Assembly (NCBI RefSeq): GCF_014066305.1 | Contig: NW_023501083.1 | Location: 298,501-362,500 of the forward strand | Origin: Letharia columbiana | Lineage: Eukaryota > Ascomycota > Lecanoromycetes > Lecanorales > Parmeliaceae | DNA: 64,000 bases | Reading direction: 5' to 3' | Shown here: in pieces, positions 11,925 through 24,520 of the stretch | Position numbering within the stretch: the first letter of the stretch is position 1 | How the letters are laid out: each line of letters opens with the position of its first letter | Made by a program: the position numbers and the translations under genes | Notes under the pieces: model-generated | Told to the model about the DNA's origin: nothing | Databases searched by the model: none | Seen by the model: the letters and a program-made list of their open reading frames with translations, nothing else

Positions 11925-12946
11925 CGATATGCAGCAGTTTCAACGGTGTTGCCTGGCAAGGGTGCGCTAGAACGGGTCCACCCTTCCTAGCGCCCCTATA
12001 AGCGGGTACTATGAAGATAGAATAAGGCTACGCGAAGCTTGCAGTGTGGTTGCTGGACAGGCTCTGAAAGTAACCTACCTGGAGCTGGATTTAGGGCTTC
12101 GGGAGTCAGTTCCATAGAGATCGACCAGAAGAGGTACGAGCGAGAAGAGGGTGGACCCTTCTAAGTGTGCAGGATTCGTAAAAAGGCGCACACACCGGAA
12201 GTAGGTAGGTAGGTAATCAGCTGGCGGACGCTAAATTAGCCCCCGTGCCGTTTTATTGCCGCACCTCCCTGCCTTGAACTCTTACCTCCCAATCGTCAAT
12301 TGACACAGCCCTTATGCAGTAAGCAATGGCTTGCATGGTGTGCTGATATCAGCGCTGGACGGTGACAAATTGAGTAACCTTGACCGGTGCCATTCAAGCG
12401 GGTTATGGCTGAGAAGCAAAGACTATGACGCTAACAAAGTTTTGAGCCAATGGTTTCAGCTGTTTGGGTGCCATTTCAATCGCGATAAATCTGGACACTT
12501 CGCGCACAAATCGGAGAGTACTGCTACCTACAGTACTAGATAAGTGCGGGTGGATCATCTCTCTGGCGCGAATAGGGCCAATGGCAGTGCTACCGCAGAT
12601 GCAGGAGACAACAATAAGATCTGCGAGCTCTCAGCCTGTCGGCACGATCCGGCATCTTTCCCGCACCGCTTTCGACGCCGTCTTTGTCCCCACATCCTTC
12701 TGTGATCTCATGCTGTGGTCATTCAATCCATGCGGTTGGCGTCTCAGGTTGGCATGTCAGCTTCCCTGTCTCGGGGCGCATTCTACTACAATTCTACTGG
12801 GAGCCGGGCATGATTTCAAACCTCAGCCGGCGCGAATGCTTGACTCTATAAGATAGCGAGCTAAGCGTTTGAGATCTTCACCCAGGTCATCTTTCATGAA
12901 CCGAACACAATTCAAGAGCCATAGTCCAGTCTAGAACTTAAGAAAC
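11925..12946. other. Upstream region of the transporter gene, no gene recognised
   Basis: About 1 kb of normal composition. Open frames of up to 130 codons exist but show no family motif, no splice pattern and no compositional bias. Minor features: an 11-bp inverted repeat (GGGTCCACCCT at 11974 and AGGGTGGACCC at 12148) and a GTAG tetranucleotide run near 12203. I treat it as promoter and flank. Confidence 0.4.
12847..12851 (+). promoter_or_regulatory. Possible TATA box of the MFS transporter gene
   Basis: CTCTATAAGATAG lies about 100 bp upstream of the proposed start codon at 12947, a plausible core promoter position for a filamentous fungus. Based on sequence match only. Confidence 0.3.
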
Positions 12947-14693
12947 ATGGTAGACACAGAAGCTTTCGTCCATTAGGGTCCTCAGAGCTAAGTACAGTTT
13001 TAGGAGCCAGCAAAAGATGAAGCTTCAGCGTCACAAGCCCCACCGTCCCTTGAAGAAGGAAGGCACAAGGCTTCTCCGAAACCCCAAGCTACCATCACCG
13101 ACTGGGACGGTCCAGATGATGCTGGAAACCCCCAAAACTGGGGCTCGGCCAAAAAAATCTATGCAACGATGGTACCAGCGCTATATGCGTTCACTGTGTA
13201 AATTCCTTGACTTCTTTGCAAATTTCGAAATCTTACGTACCTCAGGCTCCTCGGTGCTTCAGTTTACACTCCCGGGATATCCCAAATATCTTCGAAATTC
13301 GACGTTAGCAGGACTGCAGCAGTGCTCGGATTCAGTCTATTTGCGGAAGGACTAGGTGAGTTTGAGAGGTCAGCCCACGGATGGTTCTCTGACAGTATCA
13401 CCAGCATTTGGGCCCATGATTGGGGCGCCTATCTCAGAAACCTTTGGCCGAAGAGCAATTTATCTCATCAGTCTGCCTGTCTCAATCCTGTTCACAATGG
13501 CTACGGGCCTCGCCAAAAATTTCGCAACCATATTGGTGTGCCGTTTCCTCGCAGGAACTTTTGGCGCTCCAGCTGTAGCTGTCGGTGCTGGGACGATAGC
13601 AGACATCTGGAACCTCCAACGCGGAGCTGGAGGTCTTGCCACCATACTCTTCGTTTTAGCGCCATTTGCGGGTTCGGCAATTGGTCCCCTCATTGGCGGC
13701 TATACTATTGACACGAGGAAAGATTGGCAATGGCTCATGTGGGTTCTGATCCTGGTGGCAGGGCCCGTGTGGTTGATGGCTCTCGTCGTCAGTGAAACAT
13801 CGAAAAAGGAATTGCTCCGCCGTCGAGCGATTGCGCGAGGTCATACACCACCACCAAAACCACCAACTACAGCTTTCTTAAAGGCTCTGTTTGTCATAAC
13901 GCTTTTTCGCCCATTGAGAATGCTGATTATAGAGCCTATTGTGAGCTCTTTATCCTTGTACGTGTCGTTTGTTTTCGGCGTCATGTTTGCCTTCTTCGAT
14001 GCTTACCCGTATGTTTTTCAATCTGTCTACGCATTTAGTCTCGGTCAAGTTGGTTTGGCATTCGTGAGCATTGTCATTGGGTTTTTGTTCGCAGCCCTCA
14101 CTTCAATTGTAATCAATAAGACCTTGTTTGAAAAATCCAGGAAGGAAGCTGGGCCTGGAATACTACCTCCGCCGGAGAAGAGGCTCTATGTTTCCATGGT
14201 TGGATCTGTTGGCATTCCAGTATCTCTGTTTTGGTACGTTACGACTTCTTTCGAATGTCATTGATTTGGACCCTCTAATATTTATGGAAGGTTCGCCTGG
14301 ACCGCGAAAGCCTCTATTCATTGGATCGTTCCCATTCTTGCAGGGATACCCTTTGGCTGGGGCAATGTCTGTCTATTTGTAAGTGCAATCCAACTCTTTC
14401 TGACCTATACAACGCTAGCTAAGCATTAATGCGTGCCAAAGCTCGGCACCACCACCTATTTAATCGATACGTATAAAGCACAGTATTCCGCCTCTGCACT
14501 AGCTGCTAATGGTCTCTTGCGCTATACATTCGGTGCTATCTTCCCCCTTTTCACTTTTCAAATGTACTCAAGACTCGGTATTGCTTGGGCTGGCAGCCTC
14601 TTGGGGTTCATTAGTATCTTACTTCTCCCCATTCCTTGGGTGTTATACAAGTGGGGCTCCAATCTGCGCAGCAGAAGCTCGTACAAGGTGTGA
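12947..14693 (+). CDS. MFS transporter, DHA1 drug/polyamine:H+ antiporter type
   Basis: Exons 13004-13197, 13246-13355, 13405-14233, 14291-14378 and 14442-14693 encode 490 residues in one continuous frame; introns are 48, 49, 57 and 63 nt. There is no in-frame ATG before residue 50 of the first of these exons, and a stop lies just upstream, so the start must be in an earlier exon. The best candidate is a single-codon exon ATG at 12947-12949 followed by a 54-nt intron (GTAGAC...GCTAAG...TTTTAG), giving 491 aa. Family features in order: the pre-helix motif DWDGPDDAGNPQNW, motif A-like APISETFGRR, antiporter motif C in GSAIGPLIGGYTI, a central loop rich in basic residues, then LFWFAWTAKASIHWIVPI and TTYLIDTYKAQYSASALAAN. 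Twelve helices are expected. It sits directly upstream of the polyketide synthase on the same strand, so export of its product is the likely role. The specificity cannot be read from sequence. Confidence 0.9.
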
Positions 14694-16034
14694 GGAGCTT
14701 TGTGGAGACGTCTTAAACATGAAGTTGATGAGATATTTGCTGAAGCCATCTGGATTTACAGTAACGGAATTAAAGTCATTTGCCACCTACGGTCAGCGGC
14801 TTATCTAGAGAGACTAGCTGGTTGGAATATAGAAACTATCTGCAGCAATAACTGATGGTTCACTCTCGCTTGCGAAAACTACTAGGTCTTGATCTCTATA
14901 ATAAAGCACATAGGATCGAGATATTTAGAGTATGGATTATTGGTCAGCTCTCAAACGCAGGAGCTGGTGTCCAGGGCGATCGATAGCGACGCAGAGAACA
15001 CCCTTGTATTGGGGAACGTGAGAACAGGCGGACGGAAACATGCACGTTGATATCATAGCTAACCAGAATTCTCTTCATGGTGTGACACTTAAGCGGAGAT
15101 GGGCAGGAATGGCAGCAGCAGAGAAATGCAGGGATTGACCCCACCTGCTCAGGCCGGTTTTCAATATCCGGACAGTCGAAGATCACAGGAGAGACCGTTC
15201 CAATCGCTACTCTTACTGTGTTGTTTAAGCTGCATGAAGCCCCGTACGGACGCTACACCTCGGGGACGAATAAAGTAAGCATTACAGATGCGTCTACCGA
15301 CCAATCGCAACGAGCCGCAAGTCGGGTTCCCACATCCGACTGAATTTGGATCCTTCGACGTGGCCAACTGAAATAATAATGTCTTGCGATCGAGCTGCAG
15401 CTTCAGTAAGCGTTCGACGTGATCAACATACGCAGCTGCAGCTTACGCCGAACTTGACTCCGGACAGTCACCCTTCTACAGTCACCTCTGTCCAGAGGCT
15501 GGAACTGGAATCGTGGGCGCGAGGTGCATGACCAGCTGAAAATCTAGTAAGCGGCGGAGATGACACAAATGACCATCATTGCCGTCTCAACTCTGTACCT
15601 AGGTGGCGTGCGGAAAAGTAAGCCTCGGTGAGCTCCACTCACCCACCCTCTCATTCTCTTCTGGAGGTGCTTCGACCTATGTTCTTTCGCTAAAGGATCA
15701 CGCCTCATGCACACAGCCCAGTTGTACGAGTCTCTCCGTGCCACGGGAATGCATCTTTGGGCTAGGAGATTCACTGCCCCATAATAAGATTCGGCAGCGG
15801 CATTAAGCATTTTATGAAACTGAACCTATGAGTCAGTGGCGGGTTTCCGGGTAGCTGACAGATTAATAGCTGAAGCAACGTGTAGATAAGAATCCAAGTC
15901 TTGTTCCCTACCGTCTCAGGTACTTCAAATAGTCTGATATCAGCGCTGATACCTGTCAGAAGAACTTTGACCAACTGTCCAGACGTTGCATTAGGATCCA
16001 TTCAGAACATACATAGCGTCCTACTCAGCGAATC
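14694..16034. other. Spacer between transporter and polyketide synthase
   Basis: 1.34 kb of normal composition. It must contain the transporter 3' end and the synthase promoter. Minus-strand frames at 15544-15810 and 15771-16001 are open but lack any family motif, and the latter would start only 33 bp from the synthase ATG, so I do not call them. A 12-bp block containing GCTGCAGCTT is repeated near 15391 and 15436. No clear terminator or transcription factor site was recognised. Confidence 0.4.
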
Positions 16035-19000
16035 ATGGAGCCAATTGCTCTTGTAGGGATTGGTTTGTCGATTACTCCTTTGTCAGGAAAATCTGCTAAT
16101 GGTTTCCCAAAGGATGTCGCTTACCCGGCGGGGCTTCAGACACGTCCAAGCTCTGGAATCTACTGAAGTCTGGGCGCTCTGGTCAATGTGAGATTCCCAA
16201 ATCACGTTTCAACGCGGATGCATTCTTCAATAAGGATCCCGATTTTCCGGGGAGTATCCATTCAACAGGAGGATATTTCATTGAAGATGATGTCCGCCTT
16301 TTTGAAAATGCCGTATTTGGCATTAATAACCTTGAGGCAAGCTACATGGATGCTCAGCAGCGACAATTGCTCGAAGTGGTGTTCGAATGCTTTGAAACTG
16401 CTGGCGCGACTATTCAAAATCTCTCTGGTACCAACGTTGGCTGCTATGTTGCCAACTTTACCACCGATTTTGTTACCATGCAGGCAAAAGGTCCAGAATC
16501 TTTCCATCGATATAGTGCTACTGGGTTTGGGCCTACAATTCTTGCAAACAGGATCAGTCATGTCTTCAATCTGAAAGGACCCAGCTTTGTAATGGACACT
16601 GCTTGTTCTTCATCACTCTATGCATTGCACACAGCCTGTCAAGGGCTAAGACTTCAAGAATGTGACGCAGCAGTTGTTGCAGGCGCGAACTTGGTTCAAT
16701 CACCCGAATCATACATAGCGATGGTCAAGGCTGGAGTTCTTTCAGCAAGCTCGACCTCACATACTTTCGACAGTTCTGCTGATGGGTATGGAAGAGGCGA
16801 AGGTATCGGTGCATTATATCTAAAGCGCTTAAGCGATGCCATTCGGGAAAACGACCCAATCAGAGGCGTAATACGCGGGACAGCAGTAAACAGGCAAGTG
16901 GTGCAACTTCATCGATAGGCGATAATGGTCTAGCTAATTCATTATGGGGAGTAGTAATGGTGCCACACCAGGCATCACATTACCAAGCGTATCTGGACAA
17001 GCAGCTGTCATTCGTAAGGCATATGCTGCGGCGGGTCTACCTACAGATGACACTCTTTACGTAGAGGCATGCCACTCTCGAAAGACTTATGTCTTGCTTC
17101 AGTGACCGTATACTGATGATTCACTTACAGGCTCATGGAACAGGAACTCCGAGAGGCGATCCTATTGAGGTAGAGGCTCTTTCGTGCGTCCTGCAGCACA
17201 AATCTGGTCGCGCTACAATGATTGGCTCTGTCAAGACCAATCTGGGCCATAGTGAGGCCGTGAGCGGCATCTTGAGTGTCATCAAAGTCGCCCTCGCACT
17301 TGAAAATCGACTTATTCCTTCCACCATCGGCATTCGTCATCTCAACCCGGAACTCAAGCTCGAGGAGAGAAATATTGAAGTCGTTACTACCTCTACCGAA
17401 TGGCCAGAAGAAATAACACCGAGAGCCAGTGTCAATTCCTTTGGGTATGGCGGAGCGAACGCACATGCCATAATTGAGTCTGCGAGTCTTCACGTTCCCG
17501 AGGCCTATAGATCCACTCCTCACACAGCCGATAATTCCAACACATATCTCTTACCCTTCTCGGCTCGAACCTTGAAATCTTTGCAGGAGAACGTTAAAGC
17601 CGTCGCCAGCTCTGGATTGACTAACCTAAACATCACTGATCTTACATACACCCTAGGATCCCGCCGATCTAGATTCCCGACCCGCGGCTACATGCTTGTC
17701 AATCCAAGCAGCTTGTTCAACAGTTCCGATCACGATCTTCAAATACTACGTCCGTCCACAGATGCTTCGCCTCGGTCTTTGGCTTTCATTTTCAATGGTC
17801 AAGGAACCCAATATCCGGAGATGGGTAGGCAGCTTCTAGACCGCTTCGCCTGCTATCGTCAATGTATCAAAGACCTCGATACAGCCATTTCACGTTCCTG
17901 TCATCCACCAACGTGGTCGATTGAAGGTTAATACGACCCCTTTTTTATCATATGTTTGGCTAATGGTGTTGCAAGACGCAATCTTAGAGCAAACTTCGAC
18001 AAGCCAGCTCCACAGAGCTTCTCATTCCCAGACTGTCTGCACAGCTATACAAGTAGCGCTTGTTACCCTCATGAAAGAGTTTGGTATAAGACCAAAATCA
18101 GTCATTGGCCATTCGTCTGGTAGGAACCTGTCTTTCCCTTCTCTAAGATTCAACCTGACAACTCCTAAGGTGAGATTGCGGCTGCGTTTGCGTCTGGATA
18201 TCTGACAGCCGAAGAAGCCATAATGATTGCTTACTATCGAGGGCTCACTGCTTCAGAGCTTGACAGCAAAGGTACTATGCTTGCTGTAGGTTTAGATCAT
18301 CAATCCGCGGAACAGCTAATCTCGAGTCTCGATATACAGGACAATGTCTGCATTGCGTGTATCAACTCTCCTAAAAGTACTACCATAAGTGGTAACGTCA
18401 GTACAGTCGAACAGCTGTTCTTAGTTTTGCAAGATCAAGGAATATTTGCCCGCAGATTGGAGACTGATGACAAAGCTTATCATTCGCCCGCTATGAGAGT
18501 CATCGGTCATCGATACGAGGCTCTCTTGTCTGAGCTCAACTTAGGAAAGGATGCGGATCTTTGCGCCAACGGAACTGTAAAGATGTTCTCTTGTGTTTTG
18601 CAAAAGGTGGTCGGTAAGAGTGAGGTGATCAGTCCTCAATACTGGCGAAAAAACCTCGAGTCGCCTGTACTCTTCAGTGACACTTTGGAAGAACTTTTGC
18701 TCAGTGATGAGCATCACTTGATCGAGGTCGGCCCACACCCTGCTCTTCGCCAACCTGTGCGCGACGTTCAAGACAAAGCCGAAACGTCTGCAATTTATTT
18801 TTCGACTCTTTCTCGCTATAAGAATGACGAACAATCCATGCTGAAGCTGGTAGGCGATCTTTACTTGCATGGTCATGAGCCTATCTTCGAGAACGTCAAT
18901 GAAGTAGACTCCGACTTCTGCCAGTCGCCTTCAAGGCCTCGAGTCTTACCAAACCTCCCCCACTACTCCTGGGATTATGGACCTATAATGTGGAAAGAAA

Positions 19001-22000
19001 GTCGTGTCAGCTCAGAGTACCGCCAGAGAGCCTTTGGCCCCCACGAACTCCTCGGCTCCAGAGTCCCTGGCGGATCGAAGACCACAGCATCATGGAGAAA
19101 TCTTTTGAGGATGAATGAAGCACCCTGGCTTCAAGATCACAGATTGGGGGGGACGACAGTATTTCCTGCAGCTGGCTATCTTGCGATGGCGATCGAGGCT
19201 TTACTGCAGGAATGTCAAGCCTCTCATTACTCGTCCATTTTGTTTAAGCAAGTCCATCTGAAAAGCCTTCTAGTCTTGCCTCATGAAAAGGAAGGCGTCG
19301 AAATTTTCACGAGCATCAAGCCAAATAACCCCTCCAGCATCACATCATCGAATTCATGGTGGGATTTTGAAATCGCCTCATATGCTGCAAATGTTTCAAC
19401 CCTTCACGTCAACGGCTCCATCAGAATCTCTACTGATGATTCTCCAATGAAGCCGAAAACCAAATTCTCGGAGGACTCGTTCGAAGAGCAAGCCTCGCGG
19501 ACGTGGTATGATAAGTTGAATCGAGAAGGGCTTTGCTTCGGGCCGGCGTTCAGATCATTGTCGCAGATCTTCACTGATAGATCAAAAAAGATGTCATGTG
19601 CTGTTGCAAAGACGATTCTGTTTCAGAAAAACGATAAGCCTTTTGGTCAACGTTCGAGCTACATTGTGCACCCAGTGAATATCGATGCAATGCTACAAGC
19701 TGGAATTATAGCCTCGGCGTCTGGGACTGTCGGTGAACTGCGCAGCAAGATTCCAGTTCTAATTGACTGCTTGAAGATATCAGCCGCAATACGTTTGGAT
19801 GCATCGAATGACTTTTCCATCCGGGGGTCTTCTGAGAGCGTGGGGTTCGGGACTGCGATACTAAGCGCAGACTTTGAGAGCCGTACAGGTCAGCATCTGA
19901 TGCAGATGAGTGGCGTTCGAGTCGTTGCCTATGTGGACAGCTTGCTAAACAAGGGGACTGTGGCGGAACGTCATCCAGCATTAAGGATCCTTTGGAAACC
20001 GGACATCTCCACATTTGAGAGTACGTGTGTGCCAGAGCTTACAAAATGCATTAGAAGCTTCGCCTCGCAACTTCCAGTGGACGTAGGTAGCCCAGAAGCT
20101 CCAAGGATAGCTGCAGCTATAGACCTGTTAGTACACAAGAATCCGAGAATGCGCATCCTTGAGCTCAGCAGTACTGCTAGTAGTCGATTAGCGGGTCTCT
20201 TAAACATAATAGGTATCGGACCACCGCAGAAGCGATTCGAATCGTACGTGAAGTGTACCCTCGATCCAACCGGAGGGCTATCGAGTCACGAGGTTGCAGG
20301 CAATCTCGCAGCTGATGAGAGAGTTATCGACTTCACGCCATGCAAACTTGAATCGATCTATGACATCGTGATTGTGACATCCGTGGGTCCCCCTGGGAAA
20401 GTATATATATTCCGCTGACGTAGTGTGCGTAGGATACTGCGGACACATTCGATATGTACCTAGATCACTTATCTAGCAACATAAGCGTGAATACCATATT
20501 TGTGTTCACGACAGGCTTTTCTTTTGATCCATCCTTGTTTGAGCAGCCTCTCGACATACTGCACACAGATTTCGAAGATTCGGACGTGAACATAAGCATA
20601 GCAAGACCGTCTCAAAGATCGCACACACTGTTCGAATCTAGCAAACATAACTATATAATGGTAAGCGCATCGAAATTGGGTGTTCTTGAAAGCGTATGGA
20701 AGACTAACCACGACGTTCTATCTATAGATCGTGGCAAATAGAGACAATCCCTTGAATCATCTTATTGCTGCGACATTGTCCGAAGCTCTTGGATTTGACG
20801 TCCAGCAATTGTCTTTAAATGAGGGACCATTGGGTACTGTAGCACCGGGCTCTATTGTTATTACAACTCTTGAACTTGAAGAGCCTCTCCTAGCAGATAT
20901 GACCGACCATCAAATGCAAATGGTCAAGCGCATGATCGAAAATGCGTCAATACTTCTCTGGGTAACAGGTGGAGCCCTCTTCAAGGCCCAACGCCCATTA
21001 TTTGCGCTCGTACTGGGTCTAGCTAGGACAGTGATGCTAGAACGACCGGCATTGAAAATGCCAGTCCTGGACTTGGACAATACGACTCTTGACTTGGCTA
21101 TTTCAGCTCAAAACGTTGTACTCGTGCTTAGGCAGGCAATGCACAGCCCCAGCCCCGAGTCCGAGTATCGGCAGCAGGATGGGGTCTTGCATATTAGCCG
21201 TCTTACTCCGGACCGCCTGGTAAATCAACAATTCCGACAGACAAAGAACGCCGAGCTCGCCTCGAAGTCGCTTGAGTCAGCCGGCAACTGCCAGCTCAAT
21301 ATTCGAGATGTTGGACAAATAGACACCCTTCATTTCAAGCAACAACCGGCGGCTGCTAGTGAGTTACCAGAGGGAAACCTGGAAGTGCAAGTAAAGGCTA
21401 TTGGACTGAACGCTAAGGTCTTGATCCCTTGGATTGCTTCACGGGCAAGCACTGACACCTGTGTAGGGCTATTATGCTGTCAGCAGCCGAACAGATACTA
21501 AGAATTCTACCTTTGCGTTGGAGTTTAGTGGGATAGTGACCAGAACAGCTTCCAACAATTCAAAGTTCATGCCGGGCGACAGAATAGTTGTAATGGCACC
21601 TTCTCAATTTGCGGCTTACGAATGGGTTCCGGAGTTTGCATGCTGCAAGCTGCAACCTCACGAGGAATTTACTGTATGTTGTGGCGCGTTCAGCTTAAAA
21701 CTCTGTCTGACTTGAGACCGCAGACACTCTCAACCGTTCCGCTTGTTTTTTCGACTGCACTCTACGCTTTGGAAGATCGTGTCTCCTTACAATCAGGAGA
21801 AGTAGGCCTCGATTTGATCAAGCGATTGGGGTTGCGCTAATAGGAAGCAGACGATTCTGATACATTCCGCGGCTGGTGGACTTGGAATGGCGGCTGTTCA
21901 GATTGCACAACTCAAAGGTGCCGAGGTGGGTCAGACAAGCTTCAGCATGTTCATCTCATTCTTACGATACTGTATAGATCTTCGCTACTGTTGGCACAGA

Positions 22001-23899
22001 TGAAAAGAAACGGTTTCTGGTCGAGAAGTTCAATATCCCAGAGGACCATATTTTCAATTCTCGCAATTCATCTTTCCGTTCTGGTATTCTTGCCGCAACA
22101 GAGAATCGGGGTGTTGATGTGGTTTTGAATTCCCTGACTGGAGATGCCTTTCAAGATAGCTTGCAATTATGTGCAGAATTTGGCCGCTTTGTGGAAGTTG
22201 GCAAAATGCCTTCATCCGAGTACGGAAGCTTGGACAAGCAAATCTTCTCTCGAGGAGTCACCATCACGGCCTTTGATTTGACCAGTCTTTATTGGTCCAA
22301 GTCTAAGGCTAAGCGTCAGATCTGGGCAGAGTAAGTGGGCCCTCAGGGGATCCCCGTATGAAAAGATGGCTAATTCTGTCAACAACAGCCTTTTGATCCG
22401 CACACTCCGTTTACTCAGGATAGGTGATATTGAGGCAATTAAGCCGTTGAAGATCTTCAGTGCCTCAGAAGTCGTGCAAGCCTTCCGATACTTTGCTCTC
22501 GGCACTCGTCTAGGAAAAGTCGCCATCTCTTTCGAGGATCTCCAGACACAGATACAGGTAAGCAACGAGTGTTGGAAATGAAGTTTCATCACTCACAGCG
22601 ACTCAGGTTCTTCCTATCAAATCCCATTCTACCTTCAGCAACGAAAAGGCATATATATTAGTCGGCTGTCTTGGTGGGCTAGGTCGAAGCATGTCCCGTT
22701 GGATGTTGGAGCGTGGAATGCGAAATTTCGTATACCTAGGTCGATCCGGAACCGATAGGCCATCCGCAAAAAACCTTGTACAGGATCTTGAGGCAGCTGG
22801 TGCTAACGTGATAGTTGTCCGTGGGGACGTCACAATTTTTGGAGATGTTGATAAGACGATTGCAGCTACACGTCGAGTTATAGGTGGCGTTGTGCATGCT
22901 GCAATGGGTATACATGTGAGGACCCAGATTGACCGACCACTAGCGGAGTGCTGAGCATTGCCATAGGTCTCTTTGTTTACAAACATGCCAATTTCCACCT
23001 GGCATCAGGGTATAAATCAGAAGGTCCAGGGCGCTTTGAACCTGCACAACGCTCTTCGAGGACGAGATAGCGGTCTCGAATTTTTCCTCATGCTGAGCTC
23101 CATCACTGGGAGTATCGGCACGGCCGCAGAAAGCAACTACTGCGCTGCTAACGCCTTCCTTGATTCTTTTGCGGGTCATAGACGCAGCCATGGATTACCG
23201 GCGACATCACTCGGCTTGGGTATGATTTCAGAGATCGGCTTTCTCCACGAGAACCCCGACATTGAAGCCGCGCTATTGCGGAAAGGTGTTCACCCGTTCA
23301 CAGAAGACGAACTGATCCAGATCATTGATATTGCCCTTACTCCACCACCAGAAGAGCTGGTTTCTGACTTCGATCAAGGCCTCGCTGGGAATCACTATGG
23401 CCAAGCTCATTTGCTCACCGGCCTTGAGCTGTATGGCTTCCAGACCATCAGAGATAAAGGCTTCAAGCGGGGGACACAGGTCCTTGAAGACCCACGATGT
23501 GCCATCATTGCTGGCGAATTTGCGAATTCAAGCGACTCGGACCATGGTGAAGGTGCCGAAAGCCAGACCGATAATGGCCTTCCTCAAAGCGTGGCCGCCG
23601 GTATTACATCTTGCGAGGAAAATGCCGTCCCCAATGAAACATTGCTCACCGCGATTCTGGCAATCGTGACAGAGAGACTTGCTACCCTGCTACTGGTTCC
23701 ACCGGCTCAACTTCAACAGCATATGCACTTGGCAGATTTTGGAGTTGAGTCCATGCTGGCAGCCGAATTCCGGGGAGACATGGTCCGAACGTTTGGTGTT
23801 GACGTCTCATTTGCTATGCTGCTGGATCGTAGAACGAATATAGATATGGTGGTAGACATGGTCGCTGTGGATCTATTGGCTCGCAAGGTCAAGAGTTGA
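16035..23899 (+). CDS. Highly reducing type I polyketide synthase (KS-AT-DH-psiMT-ER-KR-ACP)
   Basis: Fifteen exons: 16035-16062, 16113-16893, 16955-17066, 17131-17926, 17976-18119, 18170-20382, 20433-20660, 20728-21417, 21467-21673, 21724-21801, 21848-21925, 21978-22330, 22389-22557, 22607-22915, 22967-23899. They total 7119 nt, 2372 aa, with every phase matching. KS: Cys174 in [11 protein letters not shown], His309 in EAHGTGT, His347 in [19 protein letters not shown] near 533 and Ser619 in GHSSGE. DH: His944 in [10 protein letters not shown] and Asp1126 in NIDAMLQ. About 1220-1430 is a methyltransferase-like region whose SAM motif is lost ([11 protein letters not shown] in place of a glycine-rich loop). 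ER: GLNAK, then [13 protein letters not shown] near 1765-1777. KR: GCLGGLG 1979-1985, Tyr2120 and Asn2124 in NYCAAN. ACP: Ser2324 in FGVESMLA. Iterative assembly of a reduced, unmethylated polyketide is inferred; no thioesterase or reductase release domain follows. Two introns (after 16893 and 17066) appear to use GC donors. The neighbouring exporter suggests a compact cluster. Confidence 0.95.
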
Positions 23900-24520
23900 G
23901 ACATAGAATTCCGCTTCTATTATGTTACGAGGATTGGTAATTGCCCCGCTTGGTTGGAGCGGTAATAGTCTGGGTCCACCAAGCTTGTTAGCTCGCTACA
24001 ATCGAATGGAAGGTACGAAGTACAGAGATAGAGACTGATTTCCAGTGTATTTAGACCGGAGCAGCCCGCCTGCATGCTGTTTCCTTATGGTCTTCATGGT
24101 CTTTCAAGATAGAGCTTAGTCTGAAATCGCAACATATTATGATACTGAGTTTCGGCTTGGCGGCCACGGAGGAGAGGGAGGCTCGCGTCTATTCTCGGTG
24201 TCACCCATTAATGCAACACCCCCATTAATGCAATACCCTAAAATCCGATAAATCCGGCGCATCGAGAGGGAGGATGCGAATACTGTGTGATGCTGATAGA
24301 AATCTGCCCCCCCACTCAGTCCTTCGCTTGAAAAACCCACGCGGGGCGGCCGCTTTAGCGAGAGCTCCTCGGTGAACCCACTCGATCTCTTATCCTTTTA
24401 CGGTACTCTTACATTCTAACATTCTTTCACTCTTTCACTCTTCTATTCTTTAATCTCTATTTTTTTTCTCTTCTTCTTTCTTATTACTCTATATTCTTTC
24501 TCTTCTTATTCGAGTTTTTA
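23900..24520. other. 3' flank of the polyketide synthase and island boundary
   Basis: Normal composition to about 24400 with no supportable gene, then a rapid change to pyrimidine-rich and AT-rich RIP sequence. A NotI-like GC-rich patch (GGGGCGGCCGC) at about 24343 marks the last unmutated sequence. The minus-strand frame at 24137-24340 has no recognisable features. Confidence 0.4.

Noticed and set aside
12331..12856. Plus-strand frames of 70 and 130 codons upstream of the transporter
   Set aside because: No homology features, overlapping frames, and likely promoter sequence.
13017..13355. Open frame starting MKLQRHKPHRP at the transporter N terminus
   Set aside because: It is out of frame with the conserved DWDGPDDAGNPQNW motif, which lies in another frame of the same bases.
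15544..16001. Minus-strand frames as a divergent gene facing the synthase
   Set aside because: No motif, unconvincing splice pattern, and the start would be 33 bp from the synthase start.
20401..20432. A 32-nt intron starting GTATAT in the synthase
   Set aside because: A 50-nt intron from GTGGGT at 20383 with the same acceptor keeps the frame and fits the size of the other introns.
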